The translations under genes were made by a program, and so were the position numbers. A DNA stretch of 64,000 nucleotides from the NCBI GenBank assembly GCA_945888455.1, contig CAMCZV010000001.1:156031-220030 (forward strand), given 5' to 3'. Below are positions 29,867 to 37,744 of the stretch, piece after piece. Source of the stretch: Candidatus Finniella inopinata. Lineage in GTDB: Bacteria > Pseudomonadota > Alphaproteobacteria > Holosporales > Holosporaceae. Position 1 is the stretch's first letter. Each line of letters starts with the position of its first letter. A model generated the notes under the pieces. That model ran no database searches and was not told where the DNA came from. It saw nothing but the letters and a program-made list of their open reading frames with translations.

Positions 29867-30040
29867 CAAAGGCCACTGTTGGAGCACCCCTTGTACACTC
29901 GGCCAGCCACATGGAATGGGGGGTGCCCGAGGTGCTAATATCTGGTCATCATGGCCAAATCAAGGCCTGGCAACAGGATCAATCCAAGACTCACAACCAA
30001 AAAGTACGTCCCGATTTGTGGCAAAAATTTCTGGAATCTA
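29867..30040 (+). pseudogene. Decayed duplicate of the trmD 3' end
   Basis: Matches trmD 29000-29175 nearly throughout, including the segments for PLYTRPATWNG, VPEVLISGHHGQIKAWQQ and VRPDLWQKFLE. There is a 6-bp deletion in the NGVSVP region and scattered substitutions, and the trmD stop codon has been lost. No start or upstream trmD sequence accompanies it. Confidence 0.9.
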
Positions 30041-30179
30041 ATGAAAACACCCCCTGAAACCCACTGTAAAGCAACTTATTTCCCAAGGGAAAAAAGCAGT
30101 ATGGCCGCAAAATCCATCAATTTTTTTTTAACTATTTCTTGCCAGAATAAAAGATGACACCAAAAAACAAACGGAGAAA

Positions 30180-30449
30180 ATGAAAATGAATAAAATTTTA
30201 ATGGCATTAATGGCCTTAAGCCTCCTTAGCACGATACAAGCGGCAGGTCTTCACGATGAGCATGTCATTGAAAGACATGAACATTGTATGGATGCATTGG
30301 GTAAAGATTATGCAAATCTGGATGATGAACGTCGTAATCATCATTGTGATAATGCAGCTGGTGTAAAGACTTGGGGTCAATTAAAAGGGGAAATGGAAGA
30401 GCAACGTCATAAAGATGAGATTGAAAGATATATGCGCTCTCACGGTTGA
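30180..30449 (+). CDS. Small secreted His/Cys protein, copy A
   Basis: An 89-aa product with signal peptide MNKILMALMALSLLSTIQA (Met at 30186 or 30180, preceded by GGAGAAAA). The mature part of about 68 aa has two cysteines and many His, Asp and Glu residues (EHCMDALGKDYANLDD, then HHCDNA, then VKTWGQLKGEM). It is a paralogue of 30919-31179, about two thirds identical by eye. Both frames are intact although the DNA has diverged, so both appear to be under selection. The charged helical shape could suit metal or partner binding; function unknown. Confidence 0.82.
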   Translation: MKMNKILMALMALSLLSTIQAAGLHDEHVIERHEHCMDALGKDYANLDDERRNHHCDNAAGVKTWGQLKGEMEEQRHKDEIERYMRSHG

Positions 30450-30580
30450 TCAAGGTCACAAAGATGATATTAATTATTTTAAATCAATAAAATGAACTAA
30501 AATCATTTTTTCTCTATGGGGATATCAGGACGTAAACTATTCTGACCCAAGAATATTAACCCTATAAGGTATGGGTAACG

Positions 30581-30665
30581 GTCCGCTTGGCAGAATGATA
30601 TGGTCAACAGAGTTAAACTCTGTTGACAGCATTTGTCGCGCCAGATTCCAGTCTGGCAGCGGGCA
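30581..30665 (+). pseudogene. tRNA-Leu-like pseudogene
   Basis: A diverged copy of the tRNA-Leu at 31296-31379. The acceptor ends still pair (GTCCGCT with AGCGGGC) and the anticodon loop GTTAAAC still reads UAA. The D-loop has lost GG (GAATGATA), the T-loop has an extra base (GCCAG-ATTCCAGT-CTGGC) and the -10 box is altered. The anticodon arm has become a perfect 10-bp hairpin, 30603-30612 with 30618-30627. Probably not a working tRNA. Confidence 0.75.
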
Positions 30666-30698
30666 CGTTGCATGAAAACAATTCATTAATGTCACTTT

Positions 30699-30790
30699 AT
30701 GAGCAATTTTTCCCAAATTACCCAGCGCATTCAAGAAGGTTTAACCTTCTTACAAAGACATCTTTGACACCCAAAACGCACCCCTGATGA
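30699..30790 (+). pseudogene. Duplicate of the prfB leader with frameshift site
   Basis: ATG 30699 opens a 22-codon frame ending at CTTTGAC (TGA 30765-30767). It parallels the true prfB start, with RIQEGL, FL, HL and, in the +1 frame, FDTQNA. The G-rich stimulator before CTTTGA is lost (AAAGA in place of GGGGG). The sequence after about 30790 no longer matches prfB, so this is a truncated copy. Confidence 0.8.
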
Positions 30791-30918
30791 ATGGCGGGTT
30801 AAACTGTGGAACCGGGATGACCCAGGCAAAAACAATCCTATGTCAACTGACAAATTAACTCTCTCGTCACTTTTTTTCTGTAATATTTGAATTGAAAAAA
30901 CTAACATTGAAAGAAAAG

Positions 30919-31179
30919 ATGAATAAAATTTTAACTGTTTTACTGGCGCTCGGCGCCGTTGCCACAACACAAGCCGAATTGCGTGACGAGCACAAAGTCA
31001 ATAACTTTAACCACTGTATGGACGCACTGGGTAAGGACTATGCGGATCTAGATGACGTTCGCCGTCATCGTCATTGCGACAAGGCTGTTGACGTAAAGAC
31101 ATGGGGTGAGTTAAAGGGTGAAATGAATGAGAAACGCCACAGAGATGCCATTCATCGTTACATGCAATCGCACGGTTGA
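30919..31179 (+). CDS. Small secreted His/Cys protein, copy B
   Basis: Paralogue of the protein at 30180-30449. From ATG 30919 it reads MNKILTVLLALGAVATTQA, a signal peptide, then a mature part with HCMDALGKDYADLDD, RHCDKAVDVKTWGELKGEM and a C-terminal RYMQSHG shared with copy A. An upstream in-frame TTG at 30892 would add nine charged residues, but AAAGAAAAG precedes ATG 30919. It sits upstream of tRNA-Leu and prfB in the intact member of a segmental duplication. Confidence 0.8.
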   Translation: MNKILTVLLALGAVATTQAELRDEHKVNNFNHCMDALGKDYADLDDVRRHRHCDKAVDVKTWGELKGEMNEKRHRDAIHRYMQSHG

Positions 31180-31255
31180 TTCCTGTCCAAACCGCTCTCA
31201 TAACCGCTCTTATACCCCAGTTTTACAAGATCAGTACACTGGGGCATAAGTCATC

Positions 31256-31284
31256 TTGACCGCAAGATTAAAACAGCGTAACAT
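31256..31284 (+). promoter_or_regulatory. Promoter of tRNA-Leu(UAA)
   Basis: TTGACC (31256-31261) and TAACAT (31279-31284) with a 17-nt spacer lie 11 nt before the tRNA. In the duplicated upstream copy the corresponding boxes are CTGACC and TAAGGT, i.e. degraded. Confidence 0.6.
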
Positions 31285-31295
31285 GATGGATAACG

Positions 31296-31379
31296 GCCCG
31301 CTTGGCGGAATGGTAGACGCAGCAGACTTAAAATCTGCCGACAGTATCTGTCGTGCCAGTTCGAGTCTGGCAGCGGGCA
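31296..31379 (+). tRNA. tRNA-Leu (UAA)
   Basis: An 84-nt class II tRNA. The acceptor GCCCGCT pairs with AGCGGGC, and the anticodon loop CTTAAAA gives UAA. It has a long variable arm (GACAGTATCTGTC) and T-arm GCCAG-TTCGAGT-CTGGC. CCA is not encoded. Confidence 0.96.
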
Positions 31380-31413
31380 CGTTATATTAAAGATTCTCAA
31401 TCGATGATATGAT

Positions 31414-32533
31414 ATGGATGATTTAGGCGAAAAAATACAACGCATTCAAGAGGGGTTACTCTTCTTACGGGGGCATCTTTGACGCCCAAAATGCAACAGA
31501 AATTTTGGCGCAATTGGACCTAGACATCGAGGACCCACGATTGTGGAAAGACCCAAAAAAAGCAGGCATTTTGTTAAAACAACGGGAATATTTAAAAGAT
31601 TCCGTAGATACGCAAAATCGGCTGGAAACCACATTTTCTGATCAAAAAGAGTTGTGGGATTTGGCATCATCCGAAGAGGATGAGTCTTTGAAAAAAGAGG
31701 TTTATGCCGATATCAAGGCGCTGGACAAACATGTGCAACAGGCACGATTGGAATTGTTATTTTCTAAACCCGAAGATCGTCGTCCATGTTTTGTATCCAT
31801 TCAGGCAGGATCTGGTGGAACCGAAGCCCAAGATTGGGCCGGTATGTTATTGCGCATGTACACCCGTTGGGCAGAACAAAACAAATATTCTGTGGAATTG
31901 CTGGAAGACAGCGCGGGCGAAGAAGCTGGATTAAAATCGGCCACGATAAAAATCAGTGGTCAAAAATTCCCTTATGGTTGGCTGCAGGGTGAAACAGGCG
32001 TTCACCGATTGGTGCGCATTTCTCCTTTTGATTCCAATGCCCGACGTCACACCAGTTTTGCATCCATTTCCGTCATGGCCGAATTAGACGACACGGCTGT
32101 TATCGAGATTTTGGACAAAGATTTGCGCATTGATACCTATCGTGCATCTGGCGCGGGTGGCCAACACGTGAACAAAACAGACAGCGCCGTACGCATCACC
32201 CACTTGCCCACAGGAATAGTCGTACAATGTCAAAACGATCGATCGCAACATCGCAATCGTGCCATGGCCTTTGCCATGTTAAAGGCAAAATTGCATCAAC
32301 TGTCCTTGCAACGACAAGAAGATGATCTGGCCAAGGGGCGATCAGAAGAACACGGCATTACGTGGGGTCAACAAATTCGTTCCTATGTTTTGCAACCTTA
32401 TCAAATGGTCAAAGATTTACGCACCGGTATAGAAGTCGGCAATCCCTATGGGGTTTTGGACGGCGAATTGGACGACTTTTTATTGGGATTTTTGACCAAT
32501 AAGGCCTGTCCTGTCCGGGATGACGAGGATTGA
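31414..32533 (+). CDS. prfB: Peptide chain release factor 2 with programmed +1 frameshift
   Basis: Releases peptides at UGA and UAA. The first frame starts at ATG 31414 (22 codons) and reaches CTT TGA C at 31477-31483, preceded by a GGGGG stimulator. A +1 shift at the UGA (31480-31482) continues in the frame open to 32533, reading FDAQNATEILAQLDLD. The main part has the GGQ motif (SGAGGQHVNKTDSAVRITH), and GSGGTEAQDWA is typical. The specificity tripeptide SPF is seen in RISPFDSNARRH. An annotation starting at 31505 would miss the leader and the autoregulatory shift. Confidence 0.95.
31471..31483 (+). promoter_or_regulatory. prfB +1 frameshift site
   Basis: GGGcatCTTTGAC here, with the preceding GG, gives the canonical arrangement: a Shine-Dalgarno-like G run, three nucleotides, then CUU UGA C. 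Low RF2 slows termination at UGA and favours slippage, so RF2 controls its own synthesis. Confidence 0.93.
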
Positions 32534-32727
32534 CTTCCCCTCAGTGCGATGACGCGGAGCAATGGTTTAGTCACGCGTGGATGGTTCGCGCCGTCAATGA
32601 TGCTTGGCCAAACCGCTCTTACTCTCTGGAGGAGATAATTTTGACCTAATGCTGTCGATGCCCTATACCGTGTGCGGGGCAGGGGGTGAAAAGCGATAAA
32701 AAGCACCCTTGAGGTCTGAAATAGATC

Positions 32728-32757
32728 TTTACAGATGCCGTCCAATCAAGGCATAAT
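32728..32757 (+). promoter_or_regulatory. Probable promoter of tRNA-Gln(CUG)
   Basis: TTTACA (32728-32733) and CATAAT (32752-32757) with 18 nt between; the tRNA starts 10 nt later. Confidence 0.5.
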
Positions 32758-32767
32758 AAGTATGCAT

Positions 32768-32841
32768 TGGGAAATAGTTTAGCGGTAGAACTCTCGGCTC
32801 TGGACCGAGCAACCTTGGTTCGAATCCAGGTTTCCCAGCCA
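32768..32841 (+). tRNA. tRNA-Gln (CUG)
   Basis: The acceptor TGGGAAA pairs with TTTCCCA, the anticodon loop CTCTGGA gives CUG and the T-arm is CTTGG-TTCGAAT-CCAGG. The discriminator is G and CCA is encoded at 32839-32841, unlike tRNA-Gln(UUG) in this window. Confidence 0.95.
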
Positions 32842-32915
32842 TGTTGTATCCATAAAAGACAACACTGCTTCATTCCTTGCCACTTTTTGTGGTCTTTTGT
32901 CCAAAAGGAGAATTT

Positions 32916-33314
32916 ATGTTTTACGAATGCATATTGCTCATTCGTCCGGATGTTTCTGCCAAGCATGTGGCCGAAGTCACCCGTATGATTGAAAGCATTA
33001 TAGAGAAAAATGGCGGTCAAGTGATCGGCAGCGAATATTGGGGATTTAAAACCTTGGCTTATCGCATTGAAAAACGTGCAAAAGCCCATTACGTTTGCCT
33101 AGGATTTTCCTTGTCTTGTCTGGACCCCATTTACGCCCATTTAAAGTTTCACAAAGACGTTTTGCGCTACTTGTTTATCAAAAAGCCAAAGGGATTACTG
33201 TTCCCAACGGTGCAAATGCAATCGTCTATGATGGATTTGGAAAATCAGGACATTCTTCCTGATCATACTCCAGAAGGAGCAGAAACCACCGAATATACAG
33301 GAGCCGAATCATGA
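32916..33314 (+). CDS. rpsF: 30S ribosomal protein S6
   Basis: Small-subunit protein that pairs with S18. ATG 32916 has a strong AAAAGGAG site and gives [18 protein letters not shown]; the frame runs upstream to 32877 without conservation. [20 protein letters not shown] is the typical central strand-helix. The C-terminus has an extra acidic tail. The stop overlaps the rpsR start (ATGA). Confidence 0.95.
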   Translation: MFYECILLIRPDVSAKHVAEVTRMIESIIEKNGGQVIGSEYWGFKTLAYRIEKRAKAHYVCLGFSLSCLDPIYAHLKFHKDVLRYLFIKKPKGLLFPTVQMQSSMMDLENQDILPDHTPEGAETTEYTGAES

Positions 33315-33502
33315 GTCGTTTTAATGTAGAAGACACCGATATTGATTACAAGAACATTAAATTGCTGAAACGATGCTTGACCGAAAATGGCAAGATCATT
33401 CCGGCACGGTTAACCCGTTTGAATTGCTGTCAGCAACGCCGTATGGCCATGGCCATTAAGCGCGCTCGGTTTTTGGCTCTGATTCCGTATACCGTTAGCT
33501 GA
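33311..33502 (+). CDS. rpsR: 30S ribosomal protein S18
   Basis: A 63-aa S18. [28 protein letters not shown] is the conserved core, followed by a basic tail. It is coupled to rpsF by a 4-bp overlap. rplI, which usually follows, is absent and a terminator comes directly after. Confidence 0.95.
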   Translation: MSRFNVEDTDIDYKNIKLLKRCLTENGKIIPARLTRLNCCQQRRMAMAIKRARFLALIPYTVS

Positions 33503-33536
33503 TCGGACGGTCATCCGCAGAGAATGATTGGATTGG

Positions 33537-33571
33537 GACAACCCCTTGCGGCAGCATGACCGGGTTGTTTT
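33537..33571 (+). terminator. Terminator of rpsF-rpsR
   Basis: ACAACCC near 33539 pairs with GGGTTGT near 33562, followed by TTTT. The position after rpsR and before the convergent GNAT gene fits operon termination. Confidence 0.7.
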
Positions 33572-33575
33572 ATGC

Positions 33576-34013
33576 TTATCCCCCCAAATCATGACAATGA
33601 AAATACATGATAGGGGGATTTTCATATTCACAGGTTGTCGTCTTTTTCCACCCATTCCGCTGGTAAAACACGCAGGCCGACCGGTTCCAGATCACACATT
33701 TCAAAGTCATGGGTTTTGGAAAACGTTCCACCACATGGGTTAACAGGGCTGACCCTATACCAAGGCGGCTGTATTCTTGGTGTACAAACAGATGATGGAC
33801 AAAAGAATCTGGGGCATAAACCGATATAAAACCCGCCACAGTCCCTGAATATTCTGCCACAAATAAGGTTTCGCCCTCTATGTGTTGATAAAAATCATGG
33901 ATTTCCCCAGCTTCTGGCCAAGGAAATCTCTGTTTTTCTGCGTACCAAATCCGGGCACACAGGGGCATGTCTTGGGAACAGGCATCCCGGGTGAAAAGGC
34001 CTTGCTTGATCAT
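33576..34013 (-). CDS. GNAT-family N-acetyltransferase
   Basis: From ATG 34013, preceded by AAAGGAG, the product is 145 aa. It shows GNAT motifs: LFVAEYSGTVAGFISVY, then VHHLFVHQEYSRLGIGSALLTHVV (the acetyl-CoA loop R-x-x-G-x-G) and NRSACVFYQRNGWKK. The frame stays open to 34244, but that part is translated from the 42-bp tandem repeat and is not conserved. The substrate is unknown. Confidence 0.85.
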   Translation of the reverse strand: MIKQGLFTRDACSQDMPLCARIWYAEKQRFPWPEAGEIHDFYQHIEGETLFVAEYSGTVAGFISVYAPDSFVHHLFVHQEYSRLGIGSALLTHVVERFPKPMTLKCVIWNRSACVFYQRNGWKKTTTCEYENPPIMYFHCHDLGG

Positions 34014-34063
34014 GAGTGGGTCTCCTTTAGGGGATTTAGTACTTCCGGGGAGGCATAGCGCTT

Positions 34064-34190
34064 TTGGCAGTATTTTTGGACGAGTGCCAGAATGCCCACG
34101 CACGATTGGCAGCGCTTTCCCAGAGTGCCAACGCCAGACTCCACCCATTGGCAGTATTTTTGGACGAGTGCCAACCCCAGCCTCCGCCCA
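34064..34190. repeat. 42-bp tandem repeat with palindromic cores, three copies
   Basis: Units start at 34064, 34106 and 34148. Each opens with TTGGCA and about 14-16 nt later has TGCCA, so each can fold into a small hairpin. The first and third cores are identical over 26 nt; the second differs inside the loop. The 16-nt spacers are C-rich. The array lies between the glmU stop and the GNAT start. Confidence 0.88.
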
Positions 34191-34197
34191 TTGCCCC

Positions 34198-35562
34198 TTA
34201 CACATCCTGGCCAACAGGCGCATTTGATGTCCCTTTTTTAACACGATTCAGGTGTTTACTGTTGGCACGCAATGGGATGGCTTTTTGCTCTGCACGCGAC
34301 AGAGCCAACGTTTCAGATTCAACGGATTTTGTAATGACACTGCCCGCCCCAATGGTGGCATTTTTTCCGACATGAATGGGGGCAATAAACGTGGAATGAG
34401 ACCCGACAAACACACCGTCATCCAACTGGGTGATTTTCTTGGAATGCCCATCGTAATTGCATGTGATCACTCCGGCCCCGATATTGACATGATCCCCAAT
34501 CACCGCATCACCGATATAACTAAGGTGTTTGGCCTGGCTGCATTGCCCAAACGTCGCATTTTTCGTTTCCACAAAATTACCAATCTGACCAAAGGGCCCC
34601 AACACCGTTCCTGCTCTGATGCGCGCAAAGGGCCCAACCGATGCGCCATGCTGAATACAACAGTGTTCCAGCACAGAGCCAGAATAAATGGTAACATCCG
34701 ATTCCAACACCACACCCGGTCCAAAACAAACCATGGGATGCACCACAACACCGGGTGAAAATACGGTGTCATAGGATAAAAACGTGGTTTCCGGTGAAAT
34801 GAAATAGGCCCCCTGATCAAAGGCTTTGGCACGCAAGCGTTCCTGCATGGCGCGCTCTGCCTGCATTAATTCTTGCCTGGTATTGACCCCAATAAAATGC
34901 TTCCATGGACCTTGGCAATAGGTCGCATGGTTTGCCAAACGCACCAAATCCGTTAAATATAACTCTCCTGTTACGGGGCTGGGCGCCAATTGGGGAATGG
35001 CTTTTTTGGCAAATTCCCCATCCATACACATGATGCCCGTGTGGCATAAATCAATGGCTTTTTCAGCATCCGTGGCATCTTTGCTCTCGACAATGCGGAT
35101 CAAGCGGTCATTCTGAACACATAATCGGCCATATCCGTCAGCACAAGGGGGACGCATTCCAATCACGCTTAACGGTGCATCATGGCTTTTTGCCAGCAAA
35201 TCAGACAGATCAGAGCGGGCAAGCAAAGGCATGTCACCCAACAAAACGATGATCTTTTTTGACGCCATGTTGGGATCTTTGGCTATGATTTCATCCAACG
35301 CCAATGCAAAGGCGTGCCCTGTTCCTCTGGGGTTTTGCTGCACGATTGTGTGCACTTTTTCCGCAGCCAATGCCTCGCTTACCTCTGGAGAAACCACCAC
35401 ATATACAGAATTTTTTGCATAGTCATGGGCAATATCCAGCACACCACACACCATGGGTCTGCCTGCAACGGGAAAGAGTACTTTAGAGGTTTTTAACCCC
35501 ATACGCGATGATTTTCCAGCAGCCAGAATGACCACAATGATATCTTTTGAAAACGGGTTCAC
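34198..35562 (-). CDS. glmU: Bifunctional GlmU (UDP-GlcNAc synthesis)
   Basis: Acetylates glucosamine-1-P and uridylates the product to UDP-GlcNAc for peptidoglycan and LPS. The N-terminal pyrophosphorylase has VILAAGKSSRMGLKTSKVLFPV and VLLGDMPLL. The C-terminal left-handed beta helix has hexapeptide repeats, and the acetyltransferase site appears as RIRAGTVLG, GNFVETKNA, KHLSYIGDA and GAGVITCNYDG. The length of 454 aa is normal. It points away from the DnaA-box cluster. Confidence 0.96.
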   Translation of the reverse strand: MNPFSKDIIVVILAAGKSSRMGLKTSKVLFPVAGRPMVCGVLDIAHDYAKNSVYVVVSPEVSEALAAEKVHTIVQQNPRGTGHAFALALDEIIAKDPNMASKKIIVLLGDMPLLARSDLSDLLAKSHDAPLSVIGMRPPCADGYGRLCVQNDRLIRIVESKDATDAEKAIDLCHTGIMCMDGEFAKKAIPQLAPSPVTGELYLTDLVRLANHATYCQGPWKHFIGVNTRQELMQAERAMQERLRAKAFDQGAYFISPETTFLSYDTVFSPGVVVHPMVCFGPGVVLESDVTIYSGSVLEHCCIQHGASVGPFARIRAGTVLGPFGQIGNFVETKNATFGQCSQAKHLSYIGDAVIGDHVNIGAGVITCNYDGHSKKITQLDDGVFVGSHSTFIAPIHVGKNATIGAGSVITKSVESETLALSRAEQKAIPLRANSKHLNRVKKGTSNAPVGQDV

Positions 35563-35662
35563 AGCACAGTCTTTTCATGATTTTAATGTCTATTTTACGT
35601 CCGTTTTTCCTAAAAAACTATGGTTTTGTGGCTTTTTTGTGTCAGGATTCATGGCATAAAAG

Positions 35663-35901
35663 TTATCCACATTTTGTCCACACCCCCTGTGGATAACGAT
35701 GTGGATAACTTTTTGACCTGTGGATAAGTATGTGGATAACCCTGTGGATAACCTGTGGATAACTTTTAACTTATCCACACCCCTAGGGGGGGGCTGTGGA
35801 CAAAATGTGGATAACTTTACCCCACCCTGTGGATAACTTTTTCCATGCTCAGCAAGGCTTTTTCGAACTTTTTTTAAAGTTATCCACAGATTTTATCCAC
35901 T
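35663..35901. other. Candidate chromosomal origin (oriC): DnaA-box cluster
   Basis: Eleven perfect DnaA boxes lie within 240 bp. Three read TTATCCACA (35663, 35771, 35880) and eight read TGTGGATAA (35688, 35700, 35719, 35731, 35743, 35754, 35806, 35828). Three one-mismatch boxes are at 35674, 35795 and 35893. Several are spaced 11-12 bp apart in one orientation, which would favour DnaA filament growth. AT-rich flanks (35563-35660 and 35860-35930) could be unwinding elements. Flanking genes glmU and fabI are divergent from it. No dnaA, parAB or gidA lies nearby. Confidence 0.85.
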
Positions 35902-35932
35902 ACAACTATTAACAACTCCTTATAGTTATATT

Positions 35933-36838
35933 ATGATGGGCTTTACAGAATCGAAACGAAGTGACATGAGCAAGAATGTGCATCCTGACCACAACCAAAA
36001 TACGTTTGGTTTGATGAATGGAAAACGCGGGATTATTTTTGGCGTCGCCAACAATCATTCTCTGGCTTGGGGAATTGCAGAATATTTATCCAGAAATGGG
36101 GCGGAAATTGCCTTTACCTATCCCTCTGAAATCATGAAAAAACGGGTGGAACCCTTGGCTAAATCCATTGGTTCAGATTTGATTTTTCCCTGTGATGTCA
36201 GCCAAGAAGGCGATGTTGAACGCACCTTTCAAGCATTACAAAAGCATTGGCCAACGATTGATTTTGTGGTGCACTCTATTTCCTTTTCCGATAAAAACGA
36301 ATTACGAGGGGATTTCCTAGATTTATCCAGGGACAACTTTATGAACACCATGTTGATTTCTTGTTATTCCTTTATCGATGTGGCCAAACATGCCAAACCC
36401 ATGATGAATTCAGGTGCCAGTATTGTCACGTTGAGTTATTATGGCGCGGAAAAAGTCATCCCCCACTATAACGTCATGGCGCTGGCTAAATCGGCACTGG
36501 AAACGTCCGTGCAATATGCCGCAGAGGATTTAGGAAAACGGGGCATCAGAGTCAATACGCTGTCGTGTGGTCCCATCAAAACCTTGGCCGCATCCGGTAT
36601 AGGGGATTTTCATTACATCCTGCAGTGGAACCAAAGCAATTCCCCATTACGGCGCAGCATAACCCTGGATGATGTCGGAAAATCGGCCCTGTACATCCTT
36701 AGCGATTTATCCAGTGGTGTAACGGGTGAAACCCTGCATGTGGATGCGGGATATCATGTCGTTGGCATGAAGGCAAAGGATGCAAAGGACATCGTTCTGG
36801 CGCCAAAGGATGGTGCAGAATCTGTGGCAAGAGAGTAG
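35933..36838 (+). CDS. fabI: Enoyl-ACP reductase (NADH) FabI
   Basis: Last reductive step of fatty-acid elongation. The SDR nucleotide region is IIFGVANNHSLAWGIAEYLSRNGA, and the active site is LSYYGAEKVIPHYNVMALAKSALE (Tyr-x6-Lys). GPIKTLAASGIGDF and the C-terminal GETLHVDAGYHVVGM are typical. The start may be ATG 35933 or the internal ATG at 35966 (MSKNV). It begins about 30 bp from the last DnaA box. Confidence 0.95.
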   Translation: MMGFTESKRSDMSKNVHPDHNQNTFGLMNGKRGIIFGVANNHSLAWGIAEYLSRNGAEIAFTYPSEIMKKRVEPLAKSIGSDLIFPCDVSQEGDVERTFQALQKHWPTIDFVVHSISFSDKNELRGDFLDLSRDNFMNTMLISCYSFIDVAKHAKPMMNSGASIVTLSYYGAEKVIPHYNVMALAKSALETSVQYAAEDLGKRGIRVNTLSCGPIKTLAASGIGDFHYILQWNQSNSPLRRSITLDDVGKSALYILSDLSSGVTGETLHVDAGYHVVGMKAKDAKDIVLAPKDGAESVARE

Positions 36839-36844
36839 CCTGGT

Positions 36845-37744
36845 ATGAGGCTGTCTTTGCCTGGGTTCATAGGCGCATTAGAGCAAAAAAGCATGTCAGC
36901 CTATGTTCTGTACGGATCAAACAGCCTTTTAATCCAAGGGGTTTTGCAAGAGATTAATGCCAGTTTTTCTCATGCATCCATCGGCATCAATGATCTTGGG
37001 GCCTATGCCAACGATTTGGATACGCCTTTGTTGTTTGGACGCAAGCCCTATGTGGTTCATGCAGAGGGAACCATTCAATGGCCCAAGGTTGGCCCTATAT
37101 TGCGCGCCTGGCCACGAAACCATGCTGTTGTGCTGAATGGGCCATCTATTCCGTTACCATGGTCCAAGAGTCCAGAAATCGCGATTCTGCCTTGTTATGA
37201 TTTTACGGTGGACGATTCCAAGTTTATGGTCGCTCGGGTCGCTCAGCGTGAAAACATCTTGCTCAATGACCAGACCTTGCGCCTGTGTGCGGAATTAACC
37301 CAATCCGGACAATGGCACAGCGTGATGTCGGTATTGTCGTTGGCGGCTTTACACGATGGCCCCCTTAACATCGATGATGTGCGTGATTTGTTTCCCCAAT
37401 CTTGGGATGAGACGGCGTTGGTTATTTTGGATACAGGGCGTGCAGCCTGTTGGAGCGGACCAGTGTCTGACCCCATACCCATGATTCGTACATGGCAACG
37501 CATGATGGTGCAATTGCTGCAATACCAATGGTTTTTACCCCAGATGGGTTCGGAAAAAGCCATGGATGCCGTGCGTCCCAGTGTCTTTTTTAAACACAAA
37601 ACCCCCTTGATCAAAGCATCTCATGTCTGGTCAAAAAACCGCATTATTCGATGCTTGAGTCAATTGATGATAGGTGAAATGGCCATAAAGAAAAACCAGA
37701 CCCCAGTCCGCACATTATTGGATCGCTTGATGAGATTGTGTTGA
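36845..37744 (+). CDS. holA: DNA polymerase III delta subunit HolA (divergent)
   Basis: Clamp-loader subunit that opens the beta clamp. The 299-aa protein begins a few bases after fabI and has YVLYGSNSLLIQGVLQEI like the HolA N-terminus. A C-terminal segment, RPSVFFKHKTPLIKASHVW then LSQLMIGEMAIKKNQTP, matches alphaproteobacterial HolA. The middle is weakly conserved. The 3' end overlaps the convergent BON lipoprotein gene by 30 bp. lptE and leuS, common neighbours, are absent. Confidence 0.72.
   Translation: MRLSLPGFIGALEQKSMSAYVLYGSNSLLIQGVLQEINASFSHASIGINDLGAYANDLDTPLLFGRKPYVVHAEGTIQWPKVGPILRAWPRNHAVVLNGPSIPLPWSKSPEIAILPCYDFTVDDSKFMVARVAQRENILLNDQTLRLCAELTQSGQWHSVMSVLSLAALHDGPLNIDDVRDLFPQSWDETALVILDTGRAACWSGPVSDPIPMIRTWQRMMVQLLQYQWFLPQMGSEKAMDAVRPSVFFKHKTPLIKASHVWSKNRIIRCLSQLMIGEMAIKKNQTPVRTLLDRLMRLC

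Noticed and set aside
29725..29910. Minus-strand frame with LIGLMTLDILRQPVVFNAYG, like a retropepsin fragment
   Set aside because: Only 61 aa, no catalytic Asp-Thr-Gly, no ribosome site, and part of it is antisense to the trmD tail copy. Too weak to call.
34064..34190. Possible mini CRISPR array (26-nt repeats, 16-nt spacers)
   Set aside because: Spacers are too short and similar to each other, the middle repeat differs, and no cas gene is in the window. A tandem repeat explains it.
33576..34244. Long 222-aa reading of the GNAT gene
   Set aside because: The first 77 residues come from the 42-bp tandem repeat. A strong AAAGGAG site and family homology place the start at 34013.
35663..35901. 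Plasmid iteron origin
   Set aside because: No replication initiator or partition gene is nearby, flanking genes are essential chromosomal ones, and the repeats are exact DnaA boxes instead of private iterons.
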